This document shows positions 1 through 7,910 of a DNA stretch of 46,361 bases, one piece after another (positions within the stretch are counted from its first letter, which is position 1; the number at the start of each line of letters is the position of its first letter). Source of the DNA: an uncultured Alistipes sp. (GTDB taxonomy: Bacteria; Bacteroidota; Bacteroidia; Bacteroidales; UBA932). The position numbers and the translations under genes are program-made. The DNA lies in contig CALZHC010000006.1 of NCBI GenBank assembly GCA_945787505.1, positions 1 through 46,361 on the forward strand, given 5' to 3'. Below the pieces are notes generated by a model that saw only the letters and a list, made by a program, of their open reading frames with translations, was not told where the DNA came from and made no database searches.

Positions 1-28
1 GATACTAAACAATAAAACAGAACGTATT

Positions 29-3000
29 ATGGCTGACAACATACAAAGCTTCATTAAAGAACTTGCCTTTGAAGAGGCATTGACCAACCACCTGCTCGGA
101 CACGGATGGAACGAGGTCATCATGAACCCCACCGAAGAGCAGTTAGTGGAAAACTGGGCCCGTATAATCTACGATAACAACCGCGAGATAGACAAGTTAG
201 GTAACTATCCGCTGACCGCCTCAGAGATGCAGCAGGTGATGGACAAGGTGAATATGGTGAGCTCGCCCTACGAGATGAACCGCTTCATTAACGCCAAGCA
301 GGTGTGCATCAAGCGCGACAATGAAGCCGACACTAACAATTTCGGCAAGGAGGTCTATCTGAAGATATTCGACCCAATGGAGATTTCTTCGGGACAGAGC
401 CGCTACCAGATAGTTCGACAGCCTAAGTTCAAGACTGCCGGGGAGATGAGAGGTGACCGCCGTGGCGACGTGATGCTGCTCATCAATGGTATGCCCGTCA
501 TCCATATCGAACTGAAACGAAGCAAGGTGGATGTCAGCCAGGCCTGCTTCCAGATTAAGCGATATGTGCATGAAGGTGTATTCCAAAGCGGTATCTTCTC
601 GATGGTGCAAATCTATGTGGCGATGACTCCCGAAGAGACACTCTACTTTGCCAACCCCGGCACGGAAGAACGCTTCTCACCACAGTTCTATTTCCATTGG
701 GAGGACTTCAACAATGTTATCGTGCGCGACTGGAAACAGGTGGCGACCAACCTGCTCTCCATACCTATGGCACACCAGATGGTGGGCTTCTACACCATTG
801 CCGACGACAAGGACAAGACGCTTAAGGTGCTCCGCAGCTACCAGTATTTTGCTGTGAGCAAAATCAGCGACAGGGTGAAGGAGACCAACTGGAACGACCA
901 CTTGCACCGGGGTGGCTATATCTGGCACACCACGGGTTCGGGCAAGACGATGTCATCGTTCAAGAGTGCCGAACTCATTGCCAAGAGTGGAGATGCCGAC
1001 AAGGTGGTGTTCCTGCTCGACCGCATCGAACTGGCCCTGCAGTCGCTCGACGAATATCGCGGCTTTGCCGACCAGAGCGATGAAATACAGGATACGGCAG
1101 ATACTTCTGTGCTGCTCTCCAAACTCAAAAGCATAGACAACGACGACCGTCTCATTGTCACCTCCATCCAGAAGATGAGCAACATCAAGGAGGGAGCCGC
1201 TATATCTGGTGGTGGAACCCTCACGAAGGAACTGATTGACAAGATAGGCAAGAAACGTCTTGTATTTATCATCGATGAATGTCACCGCAGCGTGTTTGGT
1301 GAGATGTTAGTCAGCATAAAGCACACCTTCCCGCGTGCGTTGTTTTTTGGTTTCACAGGCACTCCTGTGTTTGAAGAGAATGCCAAAAACGAGATTACCA
1401 CCGAGACACTCTTCGGTGATATGCTGCACAAATATACCATTGCCAGCGGTATTCCAGACGGCAATGTGCTTGGTTTCGACCCCTATATGGTAAACACATA
1501 CGATGAGAACGAGCTTCGTGAGCTTGTGGCATTCCGTCAGATTGACCTGAAACTCAAAGAACGTACCCCTGACGAGCCTATAACGAAGAAATCGGTGGAG
1601 GAATATCTCCAGCTCATTGATGGGGACGAAGAACTCTCCAAAATTTACGACCGTTTCGTAAACCAACTGCAGATGCCTGAAAGCTACACGGAGAACGGCA
1701 AGCCGATGCGTGGCATTGAGGCCTACCTGCCCAAGGACATCTATCAGTGTGACAAGCACCATATCGTGGTGGCCAACGACATCATGAAGAGCCGTGAGAA
1801 GCTGAGCAAGAATGGCAAGTTCCACGCTATGCTGGCCACGAAGAACATACCCGAGGCCATCGCCTACTACCAGCTCTTCAAGCAGTATCACCCCTCGCTG
1901 AACGTCGTGGCTGTGTTTGACAACAACATCGACAACAGTGACGGCGGCATCGTGCGCGAAGATGCCATCAACCAGATGCTTACCGACTACAATGCCAAGT
2001 ATGGCATGAACTATCGGCTCGCCAATTATGCGCAGTACAAGAAAGATGTGGCCAAGCGTCTGGCGCACAAGAAGCCCTATATCGGAATAGAGAACGACCA
2101 CACGAAGCAGATAGACCTGTTGATAGTGGTCACTCAGATGCTTACCGGATATGACTCGAAATGGATCAACACACTCTATGTGGATAAGGTGATGAAGTAT
2201 GTCGATATCATTCAAGCCTTCTCGCGCACCAACCGTCTGTTTGGTCCCGATAAGCCCTTTGGTACTATCAAGTACTACTCCTATCCTTACACGATGGAGC
2301 AGAACATCAAAGATGCTCTGGATGTGTATGTCGACAGACCGCTTGGTGTGTTCGTCGATAAACTGGAGAAGAATCTTTCGAATATCAACCAGCGATTCCT
2401 TTCCATACGAGACATATTCCATTCACATAATATCATGAACTTCGAAAAGTTGCCTGATACTCGTGTGGACAGGAATATGTTTGCCAAGTGTTTCAGCGAG
2501 ATGACCCATCTGTTAGAGGCTGCCAAACTACAGGGCTTCCTGTGGGAGAAGAACGAATATGAGTTTCACCACGGCAGTACCTATACGACGGTCAAGATGG
2601 AACTGGACGAGCAGACCTATCTCATCCTGCTTCAGCGTTACCGTGAGCTATTTGAACAAGTATGTCCCTCAGACCCCAAAGACCAATGGGAGTATCAGAT
2701 TGATACCTACATCACTGAAACCGGTACGGGTACTATAAATGCGGAGTTTATCGATTCGAAATTCCAGAAGTTCATTAAGAATCTCTATACTGAAGGACCT
2801 GGAAGTGAGATGACTAAAGTGGCTCAAGAGGAACTGTGCAAGAACTTTGCCTCACTCTCACAGAAAGACCAGCGTACAGCCATCATTGTCCTGCATGACA
2901 TCCAGAGTGGTGACCTGCATCTGGAATCAGGCAAGACCATCAATGACTATATTGCCGAATATCAGGTAAGCGAGCTGAAGAAGCAAATCAAGAATCTGAG

Positions 3001-3994
3001 CGAGGCGACAGGGGTCAATGAAAGCCAGCTTATCAATATTATGAGCAGTGATGTGAATGAACAGAATATCAATGAGTTCAACCGCTTTGAGAATCTGAAG
3101 CTCACACTCAACTTGCAGAAAACTCGTGAGTTCCTCAAAAGGATAAATGGAACAGACTGCCCGACATTCCTTGTAATCCCCAAGGCTGACCAGATATTAC
3201 GTAAGTTCATCTTGGATCCAGTGGCTCGTGAGCATATTCTATTGGCATTGCTCCAAGATGATATAACCTTGGAAAAAGAGGAAAAACCTGTTGAAAAACC
3301 TGTTGAAGAACCTGTGTTGGATATTGACAAAATCAGGTTCGGCATCAAGGGCATACTCAATGGTACACTTGCTGAGGTGGATTCATATATGCGTCAGCAA
3401 GAAAAGGTGCTGGACAGCGTATTCTATGTCTTGGGTGAAGAGACTCTCGAAACGCTGGATGGTGTGGGATACTTCATCAACAGGGCTTTTTCCGATCTCT
3501 TTGCCAAGGAAGCTACTATCGTAGATAAACACGTGGCATTCAATATGCTCGTCACCAAGTTTGAGGCATACCTCAAGAAGCTTTACTACCTGACAGAGGG
3601 TAAGGAGGTTACACCTCAATACGAGGGAAATAAGGTAACCTGGAAAGATGTCATCTATGCGGTGCGTCCGCTCTGGACGTTGAAGTTCAGCGACAAGCCA
3701 GCCTATCAGACACTATATCAATACCTCCTGATGTTAAAGGAATGGCGCAACGATGAAGCACACATCTCACCTACTGCATCTGAGCAAGAAATAGATGCAG
3801 CCATAAAGATTGTCATCACTATGTATTTCTTTGCTACGGGCTCATGCCTCATCCCTCTATACTCTCATTCGTCCAGATCATACACTCTTCATACTGTGTA
3901 CCCTGCGGGAGATGAAGAGATGTTGAAGATGGTAGCGGATTCTTCAATGCCAATCACCAAGTCGGCATATACGAAAAGACCTGAAGGGAATTAA
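29..3994 (+). CDS. hsdR: Type I restriction enzyme, R (translocase/nuclease) subunit with a C-terminal HEPN-like extension
   Basis: This is the ATP-dependent translocase and endonuclease subunit of a type I restriction-modification complex, which works with HsdM and HsdS in the cytoplasm. The nuclease motif is visible as D147 followed by E161-L-K163. The helicase Walker A is TTGSGKT with K306, and the DEAD-type box is DECH at 416-419. At 1321 residues it is longer than many HsdR proteins. The excess lies after a Glu/Pro/Lys/Val linker around 1081-1100. The last 220 residues are helical and hold R1240-NDEA-H1245, which fits the Rx4-6H motif of HEPN ribonucleases. No hsdM or hsdS is in the window, so they may lie upstream. 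By eye the first 2.3 kb favours C/G-ending codons more than the neighbours, which could mean transfer. HsdR assignment is secure; the HEPN reading is inference. Confidence 0.96.
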   Translation: MADNIQSFIKELAFEEALTNHLLGHGWNEVIMNPTEEQLVENWARIIYDNNREIDKLGNYPLTASEMQQVMDKVNMVSSPYEMNRFINAKQVCIKRDNEADTNNFGKEVYLKIFDPMEISSGQSRYQIVRQPKFKTAGEMRGDRRGDVMLLINGMPVIHIELKRSKVDVSQACFQIKRYVHEGVFQSGIFSMVQIYVAMTPEETLYFANPGTEERFSPQFYFHWEDFNNVIVRDWKQVATNLLSIPMAHQMVGFYTIADDKDKTLKVLRSYQYFAVSKISDRVKETNWNDHLHRGGYIWHTTGSGKTMSSFKSAELIAKSGDADKVVFLLDRIELALQSLDEYRGFADQSDEIQDTADTSVLLSKLKSIDNDDRLIVTSIQKMSNIKEGAAISGGGTLTKELIDKIGKKRLVFIIDECHRSVFGEMLVSIKHTFPRALFFGFTGTPVFEENAKNEITTETLFGDMLHKYTIASGIPDGNVLGFDPYMVNTYDENELRELVAFRQIDLKLKERTPDEPITKKSVEEYLQLIDGDEELSKIYDRFVNQLQMPESYTENGKPMRGIEAYLPKDIYQCDKHHIVVANDIMKSREKLSKNGKFHAMLATKNIPEAIAYYQLFKQYHPSLNVVAVFDNNIDNSDGGIVREDAINQMLTDYNAKYGMNYRLANYAQYKKDVAKRLAHKKPYIGIENDHTKQIDLLIVVTQMLTGYDSKWINTLYVDKVMKYVDIIQAFSRTNRLFGPDKPFGTIKYYSYPYTMEQNIKDALDVYVDRPLGVFVDKLEKNLSNINQRFLSIRDIFHSHNIMNFEKLPDTRVDRNMFAKCFSEMTHLLEAAKLQGFLWEKNEYEFHHGSTYTTVKMELDEQTYLILLQRYRELFEQVCPSDPKDQWEYQIDTYITETGTGTINAEFIDSKFQKFIKNLYTEGPGSEMTKVAQEELCKNFASLSQKDQRTAIIVLHDIQSGDLHLESGKTINDYIAEYQVSELKKQIKNLSEATGVNESQLINIMSSDVNEQNINEFNRFENLKLTLNLQKTREFLKRINGTDCPTFLVIPKADQILRKFILDPVAREHILLALLQDDITLEKEEKPVEKPVEEPVLDIDKIRFGIKGILNGTLAEVDSYMRQQEKVLDSVFYVLGEETLETLDGVGYFINRAFSDLFAKEATIVDKHVAFNMLVTKFEAYLKKLYYLTEGKEVTPQYEGNKVTWKDVIYAVRPLWTLKFSDKPAYQTLYQYLLMLKEWRNDEAHISPTASEQEIDAAIKIVITMYFFATGSCLIPLYSHSSRSYTLHTVYPAGDEEMLKMVADSSMPITKSAYTKRPEGN

Positions 3995-4005
3995 ATAAAA
4001 TACAT

Positions 4006-4013
4006 TATATTTG
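4006..4013 (+). promoter_or_regulatory. Bacteroidota -7 promoter box (TATATTTG)
   Basis: TATATTTG matches the Bacteroidota housekeeping -7 consensus TAnnTTTG. It lies between the hsdR stop and the next ATG at 4040, so the small secreted protein probably has its own transcript. I see no matching TTTG box at the expected distance upstream. Confidence 0.5.
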
Positions 4014-4039
4014 TACTAATACTACAAAAGGTTTAAAGT

Positions 4040-4438
4040 ATGCTTAGGTTTTTTTTCATTATCGTCAGCTCTCTTATTGCATTTTCGGCCAATGCCCAGA
4101 ATTACAATAATTCTAATACCAGGCTGACAATATCATCTCCTGACAATAATGTCAATTTCAGATTATTTCAGACTAATAATGCCTGGACTTTCTTGAAGCT
4201 TGACACTAGAAATGGCGTTATATGCCATGTCCAATATAGCACAGATTCCAATCAAATGCAGTATCCTCTCAATAATGAGCCTTTAGCTGAGGGGGAAGAT
4301 GCTGTTCCCGGTCGTTTTTTTCTATACCCGACAGAAAACTCTTTTAATTTCCTTCTTTTGGATCAGATTGACGGAAGAGTATGGCAGGTGCAGTGGAATC
4401 AGGATGAATCAAAGAGGGGGATTTGGCAGATAAAATAA
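4040..4438 (+). CDS. Small secreted protein with two internal repeats
   Basis: A 132-residue protein of unknown function. Residues 1-20 form a classical signal peptide ending SANAQ, so it should be exported to the periplasm or beyond. The mature part holds two copies of a roughly 33-residue unit, at about 39-71 and 92-124. Both follow the pattern aromatic-x-FLxLDxxxGxVxxVQ-aromatic (FLKLDTRNGVICHVQY and FLLLDQIDGRVWQVQW), which suggests a small beta-rich repeat fold. It follows hsdR by 45 bases, but it has its own promoter box and ends in a terminator, so it is probably not functionally part of the restriction system. I do not recognise the family with certainty. Confidence 0.8.
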   Translation: MLRFFFIIVSSLIAFSANAQNYNNSNTRLTISSPDNNVNFRLFQTNNAWTFLKLDTRNGVICHVQYSTDSNQMQYPLNNEPLAEGEDAVPGRFFLYPTENSFNFLLLDQIDGRVWQVQWNQDESKRGIWQIK

Positions 4439-4468
4439 AAAGAGACCGGATTCAATGCCGATCTCTTT
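4439..4468. terminator. Bidirectional hairpin terminator between convergent genes
   Basis: An AAAGAGA-C-CGG arm pairs with CCG-A-TCTCTTT around an 8-base loop, with one C/A mismatch. It is A-rich on one side and T-rich on the other. It sits between the + strand small secreted protein and the - strand efp gene, so it can serve both. Confidence 0.7.
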
Positions 4469-4491
4469 ATAATTATGTGAATGTCAGGAAA

Positions 4492-5058
4492 CTATTTGAC
4501 GCGTTCACCGTATGAACGGTCAGTGGTGTTTACTTTGATTTTGTCACCCTGATTGATGAAGAGGGGAACCATGATTTCAGCGCCGGTTTCGAGAGTACAA
4601 GCCTTCATCGCATTGGTTGAAGCTGTGTCACCTTTGACTGCGGGCTCGGTGTAGGTTACTTCAAGTTCAACGTAGGTGGGAAGTTCACAAGTGAGACACT
4701 TTTCTTCGTCAGCGAGGAACATCATTTCGACATTCTGTCCCTCTTTCATAAGGTCTGCGTTCTCAACCATTTCAGGGGCGATGCTGACCTGTTCGAAAGT
4801 TTCGGTATGCATGAAGTTGAATCCCATATCATCTTTGTAGAGGTACTGATAAGGTCTTCTTTCTACACTGATGAGTTCAATTTTTTCACCTGCAGTGAAG
4901 GTTCTGTCAAGGATTTTGCCGTTTTCGAGATTTCTGAGTTTGGTCTTTACGAAAGCGGGGCCTTTTCCTGGTTTAACGTGCTGGAACCAGATGATTGATA
5001 CGGGTTTTCCTTCATAGTTGAAGTAGAGTCCGTTTTTGAAATCTGCTGTTGTTGCCAT
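4492..5058 (-). CDS. efp: Translation elongation factor P
   Basis: EF-P binds the ribosome between the P and E sites and relieves stalling at consecutive prolines. The 188-residue length is standard for the three-domain protein. The N-terminal KOW-like domain carries the loop KPGKGPAF, with K32 at the tip where other bacteria add beta-lysine, rhamnose (on Arg) or other groups. The C-terminal OB domain ends with the typical GDKIKVNT and RSYGERVK segments. It is transcribed alone from a canonical Bacteroidota promoter that overlaps the end of ispH. No dedicated EF-P modification gene (epmA/epmB or earP type) is visible nearby. Confidence 0.97.
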   Translation of the reverse strand: MATTADFKNGLYFNYEGKPVSIIWFQHVKPGKGPAFVKTKLRNLENGKILDRTFTAGEKIELISVERRPYQYLYKDDMGFNFMHTETFEQVSIAPEMVENADLMKEGQNVEMMFLADEEKCLTCELPTYVELEVTYTEPAVKGDTASTNAMKACTLETGAEIMVPLFINQGDKIKVNTTDRSYGERVK

Positions 5059-5098
5059 ATATGTATGTAAATAAATATTGTTGCATTGAATAGGGGCG

Positions 5099-5129
5099 CA
5101 AATTTAGAAAAAATTACTTTTCTGCCAAA
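5099..5129 (-). promoter_or_regulatory. Bacteroidota promoter of efp (TTTG-N19-TAAATTTG)
   Basis: On the minus strand a TTTG box (5129-5126) is followed after 19 bases by TAAATTTG (5106-5099). This matches the Bacteroidota -33/-7 consensus in both boxes and spacing. It leaves a leader of about 35 bases before the efp ATG. The -33 box lies inside the last codons of ispH. Confidence 0.72.
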
Positions 5130-5989
5130 ATATACTCTGAGGCACTTTCCAATTGCCATCTTGTAGTGGATGCAGCACCGCAGATACCTACTGTATCGTT
5201 CTCTTTGATGAGGCTTCTGTCTATCTGTCTGGCAAACTCTACGCGGTAGGATCTGGGGTTTATTGAACGGCAGAGTTCGTATAGAACGTTTCCGTTCGAA
5301 CTCTCCTTGCCGCATACAAAGAAGATTATGTCGCACTTTTTGGCGAAATCTACAAGTGTATGATGCCGTGAGGTAACCTGTTTGCATATTGTATTGTGAA
5401 TGTTCACCATACCTTTGGGAAAGATGGAGGTCATATAGTTGCCGAGTTCTTCGTATTCCTGCGGATCTTTTGTAGTCTGTGAGAAGAGTTCGACAGGCAT
5501 GTCCGTGGTGAGAGTCCCTTTTTCAAGCAGTTCCTTGAACTGGGCAAGAGAGTCCACTACAATGGCGTTCGAGTGTGTCTGACCCACCAGACCGTTCACC
5601 TCTGCATGCCCCTTCTTTCCGAAAATCACCACCTTGCCACCCATGACGGAAATCTGCTCGTATGCGCTTTTAATCTTCTTTTGCAATGCCAAAACAACGG
5701 GGCAGGTACAGTCTATAAGTTCTATTGAATAGATGCCTGCTTTATGGTATGTATGTGGCGGTTCGCCGTGTGCCCTTATAAGTACTTTTTCACCTTTGAG
5801 ATTTGGGAAATCATCTATTGATACGGTACGGAGTCCCATCTTTCCAAGTCTTTCAATTTCCGCTTCATTGTGGACAATGGGTCCCAGACAGTTGAGTGTA
5901 TTATTCTGAGCCAGGGCCTCTTCTGCTCTCTTTATCGCTCTTGCAACTCCATTGCAGCATCCTGAATGTTCGTCTATAATAATTTTCAT
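5114..5989 (-). CDS. ispH: 4-hydroxy-3-methylbut-2-enyl diphosphate reductase (IspH/LytB)
   Basis: This is the last enzyme of the methylerythritol phosphate pathway. It reduces HMBPP to IPP and DMAPP with an iron-sulfur cluster. The three conserved cysteine contexts are present: SGCCNGV near residue 12, DCTCPVV near 95, and NTICKQVTSRH near 190-200, the last close to the usual TxxRQ substrate-binding segment. The start MKIIIDEH is chosen because it gives the family N-terminus and an ATGA overlap with the cmk stop, implying translational coupling. Length is 291 residues. An upstream in-frame extension of 12 residues lies inside cmk and is unlikely. Confidence 0.95.
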   Translation of the reverse strand: MKIIIDEHSGCCNGVARAIKRAEEALAQNNTLNCLGPIVHNEAEIERLGKMGLRTVSIDDFPNLKGEKVLIRAHGEPPHTYHKAGIYSIELIDCTCPVVLALQKKIKSAYEQISVMGGKVVIFGKKGHAEVNGLVGQTHSNAIVVDSLAQFKELLEKGTLTTDMPVELFSQTTKDPQEYEELGNYMTSIFPKGMVNIHNTICKQVTSRHHTLVDFAKKCDIIFFVCGKESSNGNVLYELCRSINPRSYRVEFARQIDRSLIKENDTVGICGAASTTRWQLESASEYILAEK

Positions 5990-6687
5990 ATAATTTGTTT
6001 CTGTTGAAGTATCTGTTCTATCCAAAGGAGTTGTTCGTCCAAGGTGAGGTGGCTGTTATCCAATAGGATGGCGTCAGGAGCCATGGTTAGGGGACTGGTG
6101 GCACGATGGGTATCCATATAGTCCCTCTTGCGTATGTTCTCAAGAACATCCTCGAATTTGGCATTCTCACCCGATGCAAGCATCTCTTTGAGCCTCCTTT
6201 CAGCTCTGATTTCAGGATCTGCCGTCATGAAGATTTTCAGCTGGGCATTGGGAAATACAGCTGTCCCTATGTCCCGTCCATCCATCACGACTCCCCCCTC
6301 TTGGCCAATTCTATGGAGGATAATATCTACAAACTCCCTCACAAATGGAATTGCAGCTACAATACTGACCAATCCTGAGACCTTAAGAGTTCTTATTTCG
6401 TTTTCTACATTAGCCCCGTTCAAGAATGTGCACGATTTGTTCTCGGGGGGCAGTGTTCTGAAGTAGACAGAAATCCTCTCTTCCTTGATGCTCTTCAAAA
6501 GAAGTTCGGTGTTTATTTCAGATTCGTTGATTATGAATCCTGAGTCAATGGCATATAGTGTTATTGCACGGTAAATGGCACCGGTATCTATGTAGATGTA
6601 TCCGAGCTTGCGTGCGATCATTTTGGCAAATGTACTTTTGCCTGTAGATGAGTAGCCATCCAATGCGATTATTATCCCTCTTCTCAT
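5986..6687 (-). CDS. cmk: Cytidylate kinase
   Basis: Phosphorylates CMP and dCMP to the diphosphates using ATP. The N-terminus MRRGIIIALDGYSSTGKS carries the P-loop, followed by the YIDTGAIYRAITLYA segment typical of bacterial CMP kinases. VVMDGRDIGTAVFPNA and KIFMTADPEIRAERR are the conserved nucleotide-binding and lid stretches, and RKRDYMDTHRATSPL is the usual C-terminal motif. The 233-residue length is normal. A longer open frame exists upstream but runs through the divergent response-regulator gene, so the ATG at 6687 is used. The gene is coupled to ispH by an ATGA overlap. Confidence 0.95.
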   Translation of the reverse strand: MRRGIIIALDGYSSTGKSTFAKMIARKLGYIYIDTGAIYRAITLYAIDSGFIINESEINTELLLKSIKEERISVYFRTLPPENKSCTFLNGANVENEIRTLKVSGLVSIVAAIPFVREFVDIILHRIGQEGGVVMDGRDIGTAVFPNAQLKIFMTADPEIRAERRLKEMLASGENAKFEDVLENIRKRDYMDTHRATSPLTMAPDAILLDNSHLTLDEQLLWIEQILQQKQII

Positions 6688-6742
6688 AATTACAAATATA
6701 ATACTTTTTATTGTATATTTGCCATGGCAAAACGACAATAAT
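6688..6742. promoter_or_regulatory. Divergent promoter region with a 14-base palindrome
   Basis: This 55-base gap separates cmk (-) from the response-regulator gene (+). Two oppositely oriented TATATTTG boxes are present: 6714-6721 on the plus strand, and 6700-6693 on the minus strand. The minus box is so close to the cmk ATG that its transcript would be almost leaderless. The perfect palindrome TTTGCCATGGCAAA (6718-6731) overlaps the plus-strand -7 box and the expected transcription start, a position suited to an operator. Which protein, if any, binds it is unknown. Confidence 0.5.
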
Positions 6743-7900
6743 ATGAAGATTTTAGTTATAGATGATGAAAGGAGCATTAGAAACGCCCTGAAAGAGATTT
6801 TGGAATTCGAGGGACACCAGGTGGTATTGGCGGAAAATGGGCTGATGGCTCTGGAGAGTGTCGCATCTACACGCTTTGATGTTATTTTCAGTGACATAAA
6901 AATGCCTAATATGGACGGCATTGAACTGCTCGAACAGTTCCAGGCAAAAGGTGTTGACTCGCCTGTGGTGATGATAACCGGTCACGGGTCTATAGATACT
7001 GCTGTTGAATGTATAAAAAAAGGCGCTTTCGACTTTATCCAGAAACCGCTGGATCTGAACCGTCTGCTGATTACACTCAAGAATGCTACAGAGAAGGATT
7101 CCTTGGTTAGAGAGACTAAAATACTTAAAAAGAAGGTATCCGGAGTACAGGAGATAATAGGAGAGTCAGAGCCTATAATCAAAATCAAGAATATGATAGA
7201 CAGGGTGGCCCCCACAGATGCGCGAGTGCTCATTACCGGTCCTAACGGAACCGGCAAGGAACTGGTCGCAAGGTGGCTTCATGAAAAGAGTGAAAGGGCA
7301 AGAATGCCTTTCATTGAGGTCAACTGTGCTGCAATCCCTTCTGAACTTATTGAAAGTGAACTTTTTGGTCACGAGAAAGGGGCATTCACCTCTGCGGTAA
7401 AACAGCATAAAGGAAAGTTTGAACAGGCTGACGGAGGAACACTCTTCCTCGATGAGATAGGAGATATGAGCCTGGCCGCTCAGGCAAAGGTTCTTCGTGT
7501 ACTCCAAGAAAATAAACTATCCAGAGTGGGTAGCGACAAGGATATTAATGTGAATGTACGTGTGGTAGCGGCTACCAACAAGAATCTCAAGGAGGAGATC
7601 GCAAATGGCAGATTCAGGGAAGACCTCTATCATCGTCTGAGTGTCATAGTGATACCTGTCCCTTCATTGAAAGAGAGAGCTACCGACATACCTCTGCTGG
7701 TTGACTATTTTATCAAGAAGATCTGTTCAGAGACTGGCAAACCGGTGATGTCCGTAGATGCCGATGCAATGCAGGAGTTGTGCAACTACGGATGGAGCGG
7801 AAATATACGTGAATTGAGGAATGTAGTGGAGAGGTTGCTTATCCTGTCAAATGGAAGGATAACAAAGGATGATGTAATTACCTTCGCTATTCCTGCCTAA
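6743..7900 (+). CDS. NtrX/AtoC-like response regulator without a DNA-binding domain
   Basis: A 385-residue receiver-AAA+ protein of the sigma-54 activator family. The receiver holds the phospho-acceptor D51 (FSDIKMPNMDG) and K101 (QKPLD). The AAA+ module has Walker A GPNGTGKE (166-173), Walker B GGTLFLDEIGD (231-241), and an arginine-rich sensor region ending WSGNIRELRNVVERL. The sigma-54 contact loop reads GAFTSA (213-218) instead of GAFTGA. The protein stops at about residue 385, right after the AAA+ lid, so the usual Fis-type helix-turn-helix of about 60 residues is missing. The downstream DNA is the 3' end of the convergent kinase gene, so no frameshifted remnant is hidden there. The ATG at 6743 is chosen over an in-frame TTG that lies inside the promoter palindrome. 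Confidence 0.92.
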   Translation: MKILVIDDERSIRNALKEILEFEGHQVVLAENGLMALESVASTRFDVIFSDIKMPNMDGIELLEQFQAKGVDSPVVMITGHGSIDTAVECIKKGAFDFIQKPLDLNRLLITLKNATEKDSLVRETKILKKKVSGVQEIIGESEPIIKIKNMIDRVAPTDARVLITGPNGTGKELVARWLHEKSERARMPFIEVNCAAIPSELIESELFGHEKGAFTSAVKQHKGKFEQADGGTLFLDEIGDMSLAAQAKVLRVLQENKLSRVGSDKDINVNVRVVAATNKNLKEEIANGRFREDLYHRLSVIVIPVPSLKERATDIPLLVDYFIKKICSETGKPVMSVDADAMQELCNYGWSGNIRELRNVVERLLILSNGRITKDDVITFAIPA

Positions 7901-7910
7901 TCTGCTCCGG

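Noticed and set aside
1307..2422. A 371-codon minus-strand open frame inside hsdR
   Set aside because: It is antisense to the helicase core, whose motifs are all on the plus strand, and its translation shows no domain or signal. It is a codon-bias shadow.
4947..5387. A 146-codon minus-strand frame across the efp/ispH junction
   Set aside because: It overlaps well-supported efp and ispH in another frame and crosses the efp promoter.
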